From: Photobacterium sanctipauli
GTDB lineage: Bacteria; Pseudomonadota; Gammaproteobacteria; Enterobacterales; Vibrionaceae
DNA: 64,000 bases
NCBI RefSeq assembly: GCF_003026495.1
Contig: NZ_PYMA01000019.1
Span: 40,370-104,369, forward strand
Direction of reading: 5' to 3'
Shown piece by piece: positions 41,744 through 50,518 of this stretch. How positions within the stretch are numbered: position 1 is the stretch's first letter; every line of letters begins with the position of its first letter. The translations under genes and the position numbers were made by a program. A model generated the notes under the pieces. That model worked only from the letters and a program-made list of their open reading frames with translations. It had not been told where the DNA came from and searched no databases.

Positions 41744-41815
41744 ATGGTTGCTATTATTGGTATCGCCGCAATTGCCTTTATCGTTTGGTGGTTCTGGCTT
41801 CACCCGGATAAATAG
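41744..41815 (+). CDS. Candidate 23-residue membrane peptide after copA
   Basis: The ATG at 41744 follows the copA stop by 1 bp and has AAGGAG 7 bp upstream. The product is a single hydrophobic helix (VAIIGIAAIAFIVWWFWL) with the tail HPDK. Position and ribosome site suggest co-translation with CopA and a role as a small partner or stabiliser of the pump (inference). It is too short for routine gene callers. No family is recognised with certainty. Confidence 0.65.
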   Translation: MVAIIGIAAIAFIVWWFWLHPDK

Positions 41816-41892
41816 CCAGAATGGCAGATAGCTGATATAACAAAGGTTGTTCCCTTAGCTATCTGCCTACTACTAACGGCCTTTATCAAATT

Positions 41893-42771
41893 ATGCCTTT
41901 ATCAAGATTGACTGCTCGCCTCACCAAACTCTTCTGGCTATTACCCTTTATCACTGCACCGGCCTATGCCGAACCCATGGTATGGCTAGCTAAAGATCAA
42001 CAGCGGGAGTTTGTCTTCTTTGGCTCCATCCATGCCGGAAACGACAGCCTATACCCACTGCCTAAGCCTTTTCATGATCACTGGGCAAAAGCAGATGCCT
42101 TGGTGGTGGAAGCCAATATCCTCAAGCCCAGCAATACCCGATTAAGCCCAAGCCAACCCACAGTGCTTGATCAGCTGGACGATAGCGAAAAAGAGAAATT
42201 GGCGCAGGTTGTCAAGCAAACCCACCTTTCGAACCCTACCCTGCTCAACAGCCCACCTTGGCTTGCAGCGATACAGCTACAAATGGCAATGGCGGTACAG
42301 GCAGGGCTATCAACCGAGCAAGGCATTGATATCACCCTGCTACAAAGAGCCGAAGAAGATAAGCTACCTATTCTGGAGCTAGAGAGTGTCGAGCAGCAAA
42401 TCGCCATGATGGAGCAGTTAGACGATCACGGCAAAGACTTACTGATGTCGACGGTTAACGAGTGGGAAGCCATGCAATCCCAACTGCAGTGCTTGCTCGA
42501 TGCTTGGACGGCAGGGGATCACCAACAATTGCTTGCGCTATTCAATGACAGCCAGTATTCCGCCAGCACCGATGAAGCGCTTATCTTTGAGCGTAACCGC
42601 AACTGGGCAAAGACGCTTAGCTCATCCCCGCAATACCAGCAGGGCCGCTTTATCATCGTAGTGGGGGCGCTGCACTTATTTGGCGAACAAGGTGTGCCAG
42701 CCCTACTGCGGCAACAAGGCTTTGATGTCAGCTTGCTCACCGAAGGAAAGAAAAGCCGCTGCCATTATTAG
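41893..42771 (+). CDS. TraB/GumN family protein (YbaP-like)
   Basis: A 292-residue exported protein: a signal peptide ending near AYA-EPM, then the TraB/GumN domain with FFGSIHAGNDSLYPLP near residue 45 and the C-terminal FIIVVGALHLFGEQGVPALL containing the second conserved GxxH. The family is related to Tiki-type metalloproteases and ChaN. E. coli ybaP lies in the same position between copA and ybaK. The function is unknown. Confidence 0.88.
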   Translation: MPLSRLTARLTKLFWLLPFITAPAYAEPMVWLAKDQQREFVFFGSIHAGNDSLYPLPKPFHDHWAKADALVVEANILKPSNTRLSPSQPTVLDQLDDSEKEKLAQVVKQTHLSNPTLLNSPPWLAAIQLQMAMAVQAGLSTEQGIDITLLQRAEEDKLPILELESVEQQIAMMEQLDDHGKDLLMSTVNEWEAMQSQLQCLLDAWTAGDHQQLLALFNDSQYSASTDEALIFERNRNWAKTLSSSPQYQQGRFIIVVGALHLFGEQGVPALLRQQGFDVSLLTEGKKSRCHY

Positions 42772-42775
42772 GCGT

Positions 42776-42985
42776 TTCCGCCATACCTATGAGCAGAATG
42801 CGCTACCAAACTGCGTTATTCACTGACACTAGAAACAGAAAAGCCTCGTCATTTGACCGGGACGCGCAGTTGAGGCTTTTGAAGAGTGGTCGGTGAAGAG
42901 GCCAATCAAGGTAATAGGGAACCCCCGACTCTCTGGTCCGCCATACCTAAGAGCAGGATGCACTACCAAACTGCGCTATTCACTG
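42776..42985 (-). pseudogene. Decayed tRNA-Pro repeat units
   Basis: Read on the minus strand, 42985-42887 is a tRNA-Pro interrupted by insertions in both the anticodon region and the variable/T-arm region, with mutated positions in the acceptor stem. A further 5' fragment lies at 42825-42780. Between them, 42840-42880 is a degenerate copy of the terminator found after the intact array. These are dead copies at the 3' end of the array. Confidence 0.75.
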
Positions 42986-42996
42986 ACACCAGAAAC

Positions 42997-43025
42997 AAAA
43001 AAAGCCTCGTCATTTGACGAGGCTT
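42997..43025 (-). terminator. Terminator of the tRNA-Pro array
   Basis: AAGCCTCGTCA and TGACGAGGCTT form an 11-bp stem, followed on the minus strand by seven T. It lies 9 bp beyond the last intact tRNA-Pro. Confidence 0.88.
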
Positions 43026-43033
43026 CTGAAGAG

Positions 43034-43110
<77 letters not shown>

Positions 43111-43120
43111 ACATTGTTGA

Positions 43121-43205
43121 GCTTTGCGATGCCCCTGCTCGAGGGTCGCCTCTGGTCCGCTATTCCCAAAAATCAGGATGCCCTACCAAACTGCGCTATT
43201 CACCG
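43121..43205 (-). pseudogene. tRNA-Pro-like spacer element (1)
   Basis: On the minus strand this begins like tRNA-Pro (CGGTGAATAGCGCAGTTTGG) through the D arm. The anticodon loop is then enlarged and the 3' half is replaced by a hairpin-forming sequence around CCTCGAGCAGGGG. It has no T arm or CCA end and cannot be a normal tRNA. Confidence 0.7.
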
Positions 43206-43246
43206 ACAATAAATAATGGCTTTTAGTATACCACTATTTGAAATAG

Positions 43247-43323
<77 letters not shown>

Positions 43324-43332
43324 ACATTGTTG

Positions 43333-43419
43333 AGCTTTGCGATGCCCCTGCTCGAGGGTCGCCCTCTGGTCCGCTATTCCCAAAAATCAGGATGCGCTAC
43401 CAAACTGCGCTATTCACCG
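43333..43419 (-). pseudogene. tRNA-Pro-like spacer element (2)
   Basis: Near-identical to the element ending at 43205 and offset from it by 214 bp. It keeps the tRNA 5' half, enlarged anticodon loop and replacement 3' hairpin. Confidence 0.7.
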
Positions 43420-43461
43420 ACGATAAATAATGACTTTTAGAATGCCACTATTTTGAAATAG

Positions 43462-43538
<77 letters not shown>

Positions 43539-43544
43539 ACATTG

Positions 43545-43633
43545 TAAGCATTGCGATGCCCTTGCTTGAGGGTCGCCCTCTGGTCCGCTATTCCCAAAAA
43601 TCAGGATGCCCTACCAAACTGCGCTATTCACCG
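43545..43633 (-). pseudogene. tRNA-Pro-like element (3), first in the transcript
   Basis: Third copy of the tRNA-like spacer, located at the promoter-proximal end. It shows that the repeat unit is element plus tRNA, not tRNA plus trailing spacer. Confidence 0.7.
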
Positions 43634-43698
43634 ACTTAATTAAGTAAAAAGTCTTATAAACTCTTTACTTGCTAGCAGCTGTGCTGCTGAGGTGGCTT

Positions 43699-43726
43699 AT
43701 AATACTCAGCCTCTAAAATTACGCAA
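43699..43726 (-). promoter_or_regulatory. Putative promoter of the tRNA-Pro array
   Basis: On the minus strand, TTGCGT (43726-43721) and TATTAT (43704-43699) are 16 bp apart. The transcript would have a leader of about 60 nt before the first tRNA-like element. Confidence 0.45.
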
Positions 43727-43843
43727 GCAAAAATAGCTTTTTTTTAAATTTCGAACTTTGTTTGACTATTGTTGCAGCAATAAACGTAATTTAGTGATCG
43801 CAAGCACACCATTCAACACAGTAATGATACATATACCCTACCA

Positions 43844-43886
43844 TTGATCCAGATCATCATAACATTTCCGTTTCATTGGTTATCTT
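43844..43886 (+). promoter_or_regulatory. FNR-type box and promoter of the DUF3149 gene
   Basis: TTGAT-CCAG-ATCAT (43844-43857) matches the FNR consensus at 9 of 10 positions. A -10 like TATCTT at 43881-43886 puts the box centre about 41.5 bp upstream of the expected start, the class II activator position. Confidence 0.6.
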
Positions 43887-43920
43887 GTAGCCACATTCTC
43901 GCAACCCAAAGGAAAATGAT

Positions 43921-44061
43921 ATGGAATTTTGGCTAGACCTGCTATTTGGCAATGCCGTAGGCCTCTCTTCAATGATTGTTATTTTTGGGGCGCTGGGACT
44001 GATGTTATTTTTCGGCGGTTTCTTTATCTATAAGGTACTGTCGGCACCTTCTCCTCACTAG
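43921..44061 (+). CDS. DUF3149 small membrane protein
   Basis: A 46-residue protein starting MEFWLDLLFGNAVGLSSM, with one membrane helix (about 18-40) and a short polar tail. It matches my memory of DUF3149. AAAGGAAAA precedes the ATG. It is monocistronic, with a putative FNR box upstream, and may be an oxygen-regulated accessory of a membrane complex (inference). Confidence 0.85.
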   Translation: MEFWLDLLFGNAVGLSSMIVIFGALGLMLFFGGFFIYKVLSAPSPH

Positions 44062-44189
44062 AGCCATTTAGCAATGTAGTGTGCTTGCGCCAGAGCCAAA
44101 CATGTCGGTGTTGGCTCTGGATTTCTTTTCTACCTGCGTTAACTTGATATAATCATCGTTATTAGTATTAGTTTCTAGCTGTTAGCACT

Positions 44190-44771
44190 ATGTCAGATAA
44201 CGATGAACTCGATCTCTTCAGAGAGATGATGGCCGATGTCTCGCCGATGGAGCAAGACAAGGTCGAAGACACCGCTAAGCACCAAGTGACCGAGGCGCAT
44301 CTAGCGCGACGCCTTGCTGCGCAAACCCTATCCGATAGTGATCCCGAATACTTGTCACTCGACTATGCCAAAATGGTCAAACCCGACGACATGGTGGAGT
44401 TTAAACGCGATGGTGTCCAAGAAGGCGTATTCCGCAAGCTACGCTTGGGCAAATATGATATTCATGCGCGCCTCGACCTGCACCGCAAGACACTTAAGCA
44501 AGCCCGAGATGAAGTACTTCAATTCCTCAAGCAATGCCAGCGTATGGATATCCGTACGGTGATCATTGTTCACGGCAAGGGCGAGAAATCTAACCCACCC
44601 GCCATGATGAAGAGCTACGTGGCAACTTGGCTAGAGCAAATTTCCGATGTGATGTGCTTCCACTCGGCACTTCGCCAGCACGGCGGCAACGGTGCCTTGT
44701 ATGTCATGCTCAAGAAGAGCCCCGAGCGCAAGCTCGAGAACCGCGAGCGGCACAGTAAGCGCCAAAGCTAG
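44190..44771 (+). CDS. smrA: Smr-domain nuclease SmrA (YdaL-like)
   Basis: A 193-residue cytoplasmic protein. The C-terminal Smr domain (about 85-175) shows LDLHRKTLKQARDEV and IIVHGKGEKS, then LRQHGGNGALYVMLK. The N-terminal half matches SmrA rather than SmrB (MADVSPM, VEFKRDGVQEGVFRKLR). Smr proteins are endonucleases linked to mRNA and collided-ribosome processing; the activity of SmrA is less defined than that of SmrB. Confidence 0.9.
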   Translation: MSDNDELDLFREMMADVSPMEQDKVEDTAKHQVTEAHLARRLAAQTLSDSDPEYLSLDYAKMVKPDDMVEFKRDGVQEGVFRKLRLGKYDIHARLDLHRKTLKQARDEVLQFLKQCQRMDIRTVIIVHGKGEKSNPPAMMKSYVATWLEQISDVMCFHSALRQHGGNGALYVMLKKSPERKLENRERHSKRQS

Positions 44772-44797
44772 CGACATACCTTTAGCGTCACCCAATT

Positions 44798-44831
44798 AAA
44801 AACCAAGAGGAGCCTGCTCCTCTTGGTTTTT
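44798..44831. terminator. Bidirectional terminator, smrA / LysE
   Basis: A 15-bp stem AAAAACCAAGAGGAG with CTCCTCTTGGTTTTT between convergent genes. Confidence 0.9.
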
Positions 44832-44884
44832 ATCATCGATTCGAATTTATCAGTGATTAACTTTTATCGTTGATAGAAGTGCTA

Positions 44885-45499
44885 CTAGGCTTGGATCACG
44901 ACCCGCAGTGCCAACAGGATCAATACCACACCAGAAAGTTGGTCAATCAACTGTGCCTTTTCGCGTAGCTTATCAAGCACCTTCGGGCTAGATAGAACAA
45001 AAGCGATCAGGGTATACCATAAGCCATCCACCAGCAGCGGTGTTGCCACGATAATAGCGCGGCTGCTTGCCTCGGTGCCCACCGCAACAAACTGGCTAAA
45101 CAATGCCAAGAAGAACAGGGCCAGCTTCGGGTTAAGTAATGAAATCATCGCCCCATCTCGGGCCGCAACCCAAATACTTGCAGGCTCGCCAGCTGCCAGT
45201 TTGGCTGCAACGCCGCCTTTTGAGCGCAGCGCGTTCACGCCAAGATAAGCCAAATAAGCGGCACCGGCATAAGTAATAAATGAAAACAGCATCGGTGACT
45301 GTTTCAATACAACGGCCAAACCCAGTAAAGTCAGTAAGGCATAAACCCCGACCCCGAGCGCGTGCGCCCAAGACGTCACTACACCATGAAAGCGGCCACC
45401 AGATAAACTATGCTTGGCAACCACTGCCAAGCTCGGGCCTGGCGACATCGCGCCAAGCATGCAAACCATTAATAATGAAAGCCAAACTGTAAATGTCAT
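44885..45499 (-). CDS. LysE/RhtB family amino acid exporter
   Basis: A 204-residue inner membrane protein with about six helices and the family signature GAMSPGPSLAVV near residue 15. AAGGAG lies 8 bp before the ATG at 45499; the frame is open to 45544. The substrate cannot be read from sequence. The LysR gene lies directly upstream on the same strand and may control it. Confidence 0.88.
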   Translation of the reverse strand: MTFTVWLSLLMVCMLGAMSPGPSLAVVAKHSLSGGRFHGVVTSWAHALGVGVYALLTLLGLAVVLKQSPMLFSFITYAGAAYLAYLGVNALRSKGGVAAKLAAGEPASIWVAARDGAMISLLNPKLALFFLALFSQFVAVGTEASSRAIIVATPLLVDGLWYTLIAFVLSSPKVLDKLREKAQLIDQLSGVVLILLALRVVIQA

Positions 45500-45580
45500 T
45501 GTTGTACTCCTTGTGTTGCCTTCACCATAGCAATCACAAGTCATTCGTGGAAATCAAAAGAAATCATCAAAGCTATGATT

Positions 45581-46519
45581 TTAAATCATACCCTTTAGCC
45601 GATCGACTTGGCTTATCGAATACATAGAGCTTTGCATGACATTCAATACCTGCTCCCTGAACCAAGTATGGGCAGGATCTGCATCAAATTTAGGGTGCCA
45701 GATCAACCAATAACGATGCTCCGGGACGGGAATAGGCAACGGTTTGGAAACAATGGGAAGTATTGCCTGCATGTTTACCGCAATATGTTCAGGAATGACC
45801 ATCAGCATGTCTGTCCGGCACAACGCCTCAAACGCCGAGCTAAAAAACGGCACCGATAGCTGAACATGTCGAGAAAGCCCAAGCGCCTTTAGTTCATGAT
45901 CAATGAAGCTGTCTTTGTCTCCCCCTGCCGACACCCGCATGTGCGGAAACTGCACCAACTGCCCAACACTGAGCTCATCAACATTGGCCAAAGGATGGTT
46001 GTTGCACATCACGCAGACCGGGTAGTCAGCCCCTATATGGGCCCCACATAGGCCATCGGGGATCGCAGGCAACATGGTCGATACCAACTGGACATCCAAG
46101 TCGGCCAACAAGGGTAATTTTTCCGGGGACCACAGCTGATAGCTCAAGTTTAGGTTTGGGGCGCTCTTTTGCACCCTTTCAACTATTTCCGGCAATATAT
46201 ACTGAGCCACGTAATCGGATGAAGCGAGTGCGATTGGCCCTTGCCACTGGCTGGGAACAAACTCATCACTGCTTAACAGATCATCGCAACCCGCAATAAT
46301 TGCCGCAACCCGTGGCCGAAGCTGAATCGCCTTCGAGGTAGGGATCAATCGGTTGCCATCACGGATAAGCAGTTGGTCATCAAATAGCGCCCTCAGTTGG
46401 GTTAACTGCCGACTCACCGCCGACTGGGTGACAAACAAACGCTCAGCCGCCCGGCTAACATGGCACTCTTCGAGCAGAACCAACAGCGTACGCATTAAGT
46501 TTAGGTTGACTTGGTTCAT
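45581..46519 (-). CDS. LysR family transcriptional regulator
   Basis: A 312-residue protein with an N-terminal winged helix (residues 6-64; VSRAAERLFVTQSAVSRQLTQL) and a PBP2-type effector domain resembling the NodD/SyrM/LeuO-like group. It is followed 81 bp later by the LysE-type exporter on the same strand, so it is not in the usual divergent arrangement. The effector is unknown. Confidence 0.9.
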   Translation of the reverse strand: MNQVNLNLMRTLLVLLEECHVSRAAERLFVTQSAVSRQLTQLRALFDDQLLIRDGNRLIPTSKAIQLRPRVAAIIAGCDDLLSSDEFVPSQWQGPIALASSDYVAQYILPEIVERVQKSAPNLNLSYQLWSPEKLPLLADLDVQLVSTMLPAIPDGLCGAHIGADYPVCVMCNNHPLANVDELSVGQLVQFPHMRVSAGGDKDSFIDHELKALGLSRHVQLSVPFFSSAFEALCRTDMLMVIPEHIAVNMQAILPIVSKPLPIPVPEHRYWLIWHPKFDADPAHTWFREQVLNVMQSSMYSISQVDRLKGMI

Positions 46520-46559
46520 CGCTGTTTGCTCCGCTATGACATTATCAGCAAGTAGGCAA

Positions 46560-47039
46560 CTAGGCTGCCTTGGCTATCTCAGCAAATTGGCCTGAAGTCA
46601 GCATAAGCAGATCACTTGGCGTCAGCTCAATTTCCAAGCCGCGGCGACCCGCACTCACACAGATTGTCTCAAACTGCTGGGCGGAAGCATCGAGGAAAGT
46701 CGGTAATCGCTTCTTCTGTCCGAGCGGGCTGATCCCCCCCACGATGTAACCCGTGGTTTTCTCGGCGATTTGCGGATCGGCCATCTCAGCCTTTTTCCCG
46801 CCAGCAGCCTTTGCCGCCGCCTTGAGATCTAGCATCCCCGCCACGGGTACAATAGCAACAGCGAGCTTCTTCGGATCACCATTAAGGGCAAAAAGTAAGG
46901 TTTTGAATACTTGATTCGGGTCTTGACCCAATACTTCAGCAGCTTCCAAGCCAAAATTGGTATTGGCCGGATCATGCTGGTATTGATGAACGGTGTGGGT
47001 AACTTTCTTCTTTTTAGCAAGATTGATAGCTGGAGTCAT
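46560..47039 (-). CDS. ybaK: Cys-tRNA(Pro)/Cys-tRNA(Cys) deacylase YbaK
   Basis: A 159-residue trans-editing enzyme of the YbaK/ProX superfamily that removes Cys mischarged on tRNA-Pro. TPAINLAKKKKVTHTVHQY, the catalytic Lys region VFKTLLFALNG (near 45) and GYIVGGISPLGQKKRLPTF (near 97) are diagnostic. It is next to ushA as in E. coli. It is coincidental but apt that the tRNA-Pro array is 3 kb away. Confidence 0.93.
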   Translation of the reverse strand: MTPAINLAKKKKVTHTVHQYQHDPANTNFGLEAAEVLGQDPNQVFKTLLFALNGDPKKLAVAIVPVAGMLDLKAAAKAAGGKKAEMADPQIAEKTTGYIVGGISPLGQKKRLPTFLDASAQQFETICVSAGRRGLEIELTPSDLLMLTSGQFAEIAKAA

Positions 47040-47084
47040 CGCACCATGATCCTAAATAAAAAATTAGACTTGCCAATATAGCTT

Positions 47085-47116
47085 AAAAAACAAAGCCCCA
47101 GCAAATTGCCGGGGCT
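47085..47116 (-). terminator. Terminator after ushA
   Basis: AGCCCC/GGGGCT stem (47094-47099 with 47111-47116) with a T-rich minus-strand tail, between ushA and ybaK. Confidence 0.75.
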
Positions 47117-47152
47117 GAATGTGGGGCATATTTAGCGAACGCTAACTATCCG

Positions 47153-48826
47153 CTACTTGTAAACAATCTCGCCCTTGGGTGCAAAAGCATTGACATCAAT
47201 CGGGCTGTTAACCTCCAGGAACTCTTTCAATACTTCCGCATCCACAAAGCCGGTGTTCACATGACCAGCGTGACCGGTCACTTTCGGATAGCCGTCACCG
47301 CCAGCGGCATTGAAGCTTGGTACCGTAAAGCGGTAAGTATCAGTCATGCTCAGTGGCTTGCCGCCAATTTTCACATCGCTGACTTTGCCGTTAGCAACGG
47401 TCATCGAAATGCCGTAGAACTGCGCATAGGCACCCGAATCAACCGGCTTGGTCGCAACAACATTCAGGTAGTCCATCACCTCAACCCCTGTCATATCGTT
47501 GTAGGTCACGATATTACCAAACGGCTGCACGGTCAGCACATCTTTGTAGGTGATATTGCCCGCAGCAATCGAATCGCGCACACCGCCAGAGTTCATTACC
47601 GCAAAGTCGGCTTTGGCACGTTGCATGTGGGAGGCGGCAATCAAGCGGCCTAGGTTAGTCTGCTGGAAGCGCACCACATTACGATCGCCCTCCAGTTTGC
47701 CATTTGATTCCGCAATCTTGATATTAAGCTGATCTTGACCACGCTCTTGGTATGGCTGAAGGAATGCCTTCACTTCCTGGTTTTCAGCAATTTCATCTTG
47801 AATAAAGACACGCTGCGAAGAACCGTCAGCCAGCTTAACCTTCTTCTTCAGGTTAACCGGGATCAGATCGTAGCTCACCATCTGCAGCTCGCCATTCTTG
47901 AATTCGAAGTCAGCACGGCCAACGTATTTACCCCATTCATGGGCTTGGACAATCCAGGTTCCGTTTTGCTGATCCGGCTGACAATCGTCACCTGGGTTGA
48001 AGTTCTTGTTGTACATGTTCGGGCCTTCCATACAGACCGGCTCCTGCGAGTGACCACCCACAATCATGTCCAAATCGCCTTCGTTCAGGTAGCGGGCCAA
48101 TGCCACATCACCCGGCGCATTGATGCCGCGATTGCCGTTTTCATAGTGGCCCATGTGGGTTGCCGCAATGATCACATCCGGCTTTTCTGTCGCCTCAAGC
48201 TCGGCAATCAGCTTCTTCGCTTCTTCTTTAGGATCGCGGAAATCTACGCCGCCGATGTATTCCGGGTTACCGATTTTCGCGGTGTCTTCCGTCGTTAGGC
48301 CGATCACGGCAATCTTGATACCTTGCTGCTCGAAGATCTGGTAAGGCTGGAACAAGCGCTCACCCGTATCTTTATCATAGATATTGGCAGACAGCATAGG
48401 GAACTCGGCCCACTCCTCCTGCTTACGCAACACATCCAGCGGGTTATCAAACTCATGGTTACCCAATGCCATGGCATCGTAACCCAGCATGTTCATGCCC
48501 TTGAAGTCCGGCTCGGCATCTTGCAAATCGGATTCTGGTACGCCGGTATTGATATCGCCACCTGACAGCAACAGGGTTGTCCCGCCCTCAGCAGCGACTT
48601 CTGCTCGAATTTGATCAAGTAAAGTTTTGCGCGCGGCCATCCCATACTCACCATATTGGTTCTGCCAGAAGCGGCCATGGTGGTCATTGGTATGAAGGAT
48701 TGTCAACTTATAAGACTCACCTTGCTGCCATGCTGGTTGCGTGGTTTCTGCTTGGTTGGCACAGCCAACAAGGGATGCAAGTACGGCTGCTGTTAATGCT
48801 GTTTTGGCGAAAAAGCGTTGCTTCAT
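47153..48826 (-). CDS. ushA: 5'-nucleotidase / UDP-sugar hydrolase, lipoprotein form
   Basis: A 557-residue secreted metallophosphoesterase. An N-terminal lipobox (LVGC, Cys22, Ala at +2) predicts outer membrane anchoring, unlike soluble E. coli UshA but like Vibrio NutA. Metal motifs are HTNDHHGRFW, GNHEFDNPL and VGGHSQEP. The C-terminal nucleotidase domain starts near residue 370 and contains NSGGVRDSI and the substrate-binding aromatic region. It hydrolyses extracellular nucleotides and UDP-sugars for uptake. AAGGTG precedes the ATG. Confidence 0.94.
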   Translation of the reverse strand: MKQRFFAKTALTAAVLASLVGCANQAETTQPAWQQGESYKLTILHTNDHHGRFWQNQYGEYGMAARKTLLDQIRAEVAAEGGTTLLLSGGDINTGVPESDLQDAEPDFKGMNMLGYDAMALGNHEFDNPLDVLRKQEEWAEFPMLSANIYDKDTGERLFQPYQIFEQQGIKIAVIGLTTEDTAKIGNPEYIGGVDFRDPKEEAKKLIAELEATEKPDVIIAATHMGHYENGNRGINAPGDVALARYLNEGDLDMIVGGHSQEPVCMEGPNMYNKNFNPGDDCQPDQQNGTWIVQAHEWGKYVGRADFEFKNGELQMVSYDLIPVNLKKKVKLADGSSQRVFIQDEIAENQEVKAFLQPYQERGQDQLNIKIAESNGKLEGDRNVVRFQQTNLGRLIAASHMQRAKADFAVMNSGGVRDSIAAGNITYKDVLTVQPFGNIVTYNDMTGVEVMDYLNVVATKPVDSGAYAQFYGISMTVANGKVSDVKIGGKPLSMTDTYRFTVPSFNAAGGDGYPKVTGHAGHVNTGFVDAEVLKEFLEVNSPIDVNAFAPKGEIVYK

Positions 48827-48990
48827 GGGGTCACCTTAACCTGGTTATTTTTATATTCCTTTACCGAAAAGTCGGTTTAACAAGCGTCAGTTTAAATTAT
48901 TTAGTTAACAGCGTTATATTGATTTCATCAATCTGTTGCCTAGATCACCATACTTAACCACCTTGTTGATAACATCGCCCTAACAAGCAC

Positions 48991-49016
48991 AAAAAAGCCC
49001 CGCTTTTGCGGGGCTT
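48991..49016 (-). terminator. Terminator of the NhaC-family gene
   Basis: AAGCCCCGC-TTTT-GCGGGGCTT with six T following on the minus strand. Confidence 0.9.
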
Positions 49017-49059
49017 AAATTCTTTATCAGGTAAAATCAGAACCTTGTGGGCCTATGGA

Positions 49060-50424
49060 TCAGGCCGTCGTAAGCTTACGGGCCGGGTGCTTCATGAAAA
49101 CAGCCACTACTGCTGCGATAGCCAAGAAGAAACAGTAGTAAGAGTGGCTCACCACCTCCAGTGGCGATAAGCCAAATACTGAGCCAAGCAACAGGGCTTG
49201 TGCACCGTACGGCAAGACACCTTGCACCACGCAAGAGAAGATATCCAGCAAGCTCGCCGCTCGGCGTGGCGTCACACCGTTTTCTTCAGCCAGTTCGCGA
49301 GCAACGCCACCAGAAACGATAATCGCTACCGTGTTGTTTGCCGTACAGCAGTTAGTCATTCCCACCAGGCCAGCAATGCCCAACTCGCTAGCACGAAGGT
49401 TTTGGCCTTCGGTATGCTGCTTGCTAAACACGCGGATCACTTTACTCACCAATTGGGTTAGGTAGGCCAAGCCACCCTGCTGGCGCATCAACTCACCAAT
49501 ACCGCCGATAAGCATCGACAGCAAGAAAATTTCCTGCATGTTGCCAAAACCGGCATAGATATCCTGACCAATATTCGCCAAACCGTAATCCGCCACCGAG
49601 AACAAGCCAATCCCACCAGCCAGAACAATACCAATAGACAGCACAACAAAGACATTCAACCCCGATACCGCCAAAACCAGAATCGTCAGGTATGGCACGA
49701 CTTTCAGCCACTCCACTTCAGATGTTGCCGGCACTTCAGTTGCCGTACTGCTAAACAGGAACAACACCATTGCAGCGATGGCAGCTGGCAGAGCAATACG
49801 AATATTCTCTCGGAACTTGTCCTTCATCTGACACCCCTGAGAGCGGGTAGAAGCAATCGTGGTATCAGAAATAATAGAAAGGTTGTCACCAAACATAGCA
49901 CCGCTTAGTACCACACCGGCGGTAAGGGCGACATCGAAGCCCGCCGCCTGCGCAATACCCAAGGCGACTGGAGCAACAGCGGCAATGGTGCCCATAGAGG
50001 TACCCATGGCTGTCGCGATGAATGCCGAAATCACAAAGATGCCCGGTAGGATCATGCTGGCTGGTAGCATCGACAAGCCAAGATTAACCGTTGCATCAAC
50101 GCCACCCGTTGCCTTAGCAACCGACGCGAAGGCACCTGCAAGCAGGTAAATCATACACATAGCGATAATATCGCTGTGGCCGACACCACGCAGGAACTGC
50201 TCAATGGCCTTGTTTAGCTTTTCTTTGCTCAGCAAAATCGCCACGACCACAGCGGGCAATGCCGCCACAGGGGCTGGCAATTGATAGAAAGCGAAATCGA
50301 CACCTTGCATGGTGAAGTAAGCACCGACACCGATAAACAGGGCCAGGAAAATCCCTAAAGGAAGTAATGCCAACGCCGACGGGGTTGGTTCAATATGATG
50401 TGTTTGTTGTTTTGTGTTTGGCAT
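49060..50424 (-). CDS. NhaC-family transporter, probable methionine transporter MetT
   Basis: A 454-residue polytopic inner membrane protein with 10-12 hydrophobic segments. Motifs such as ATAMGTSMGTIAAVAPVALG and SGAMFGDNLSIISDTTIAS place it in the NhaC Na+/H+ antiporter family. Tandem MetJ boxes overlap its promoter (50487-50518). From memory, comparative genomics named NhaC-like genes of Vibrionaceae and Shewanella under methionine control metT. The name is inferred from this regulation, not from a transport motif. Confidence 0.8.
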   Translation of the reverse strand: MPNTKQQTHHIEPTPSALALLPLGIFLALFIGVGAYFTMQGVDFAFYQLPAPVAALPAVVVAILLSKEKLNKAIEQFLRGVGHSDIIAMCMIYLLAGAFASVAKATGGVDATVNLGLSMLPASMILPGIFVISAFIATAMGTSMGTIAAVAPVALGIAQAAGFDVALTAGVVLSGAMFGDNLSIISDTTIASTRSQGCQMKDKFRENIRIALPAAIAAMVLFLFSSTATEVPATSEVEWLKVVPYLTILVLAVSGLNVFVVLSIGIVLAGGIGLFSVADYGLANIGQDIYAGFGNMQEIFLLSMLIGGIGELMRQQGGLAYLTQLVSKVIRVFSKQHTEGQNLRASELGIAGLVGMTNCCTANNTVAIIVSGGVARELAEENGVTPRRAASLLDIFSCVVQGVLPYGAQALLLGSVFGLSPLEVVSHSYYCFFLAIAAVVAVFMKHPARKLTTA

Positions 50425-50460
50425 GGTGATGATAGGACATCTATTTTAAAAATTGCGCGT

Positions 50461-50489
50461 AGACTATATATATGAACTAGCCATGTCAA
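50461..50489 (-). promoter_or_regulatory. Promoter of the NhaC/MetT-like gene
   Basis: On the minus strand a consensus -35 TTGACA (50489-50484) is followed after 17 bp by TAGTCT (50466-50461), or after 15 bp by TATAGT. The MetJ boxes begin within the -35. Confidence 0.6.
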
Positions 50490-50518
50490 CATCTAGACGT
50501 CTAAACATCTAGATAGCA
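50487..50518. promoter_or_regulatory. Tandem MetJ operator (met boxes)
   Basis: Successive 8-bp units CAACATCT-AGACGTCT-AAACATCT-AGATAGCA. The second is a perfect met box (AGACGTCT); the first and third match at five or six positions. The 8-bp phase is required for cooperative MetJ binding. Confidence 0.8.

Noticed and set aside
47735..48298. 187-codon plus-strand frame within ushA
   Set aside because: It is antisense to the well-supported ushA gene and shows no protein family features.
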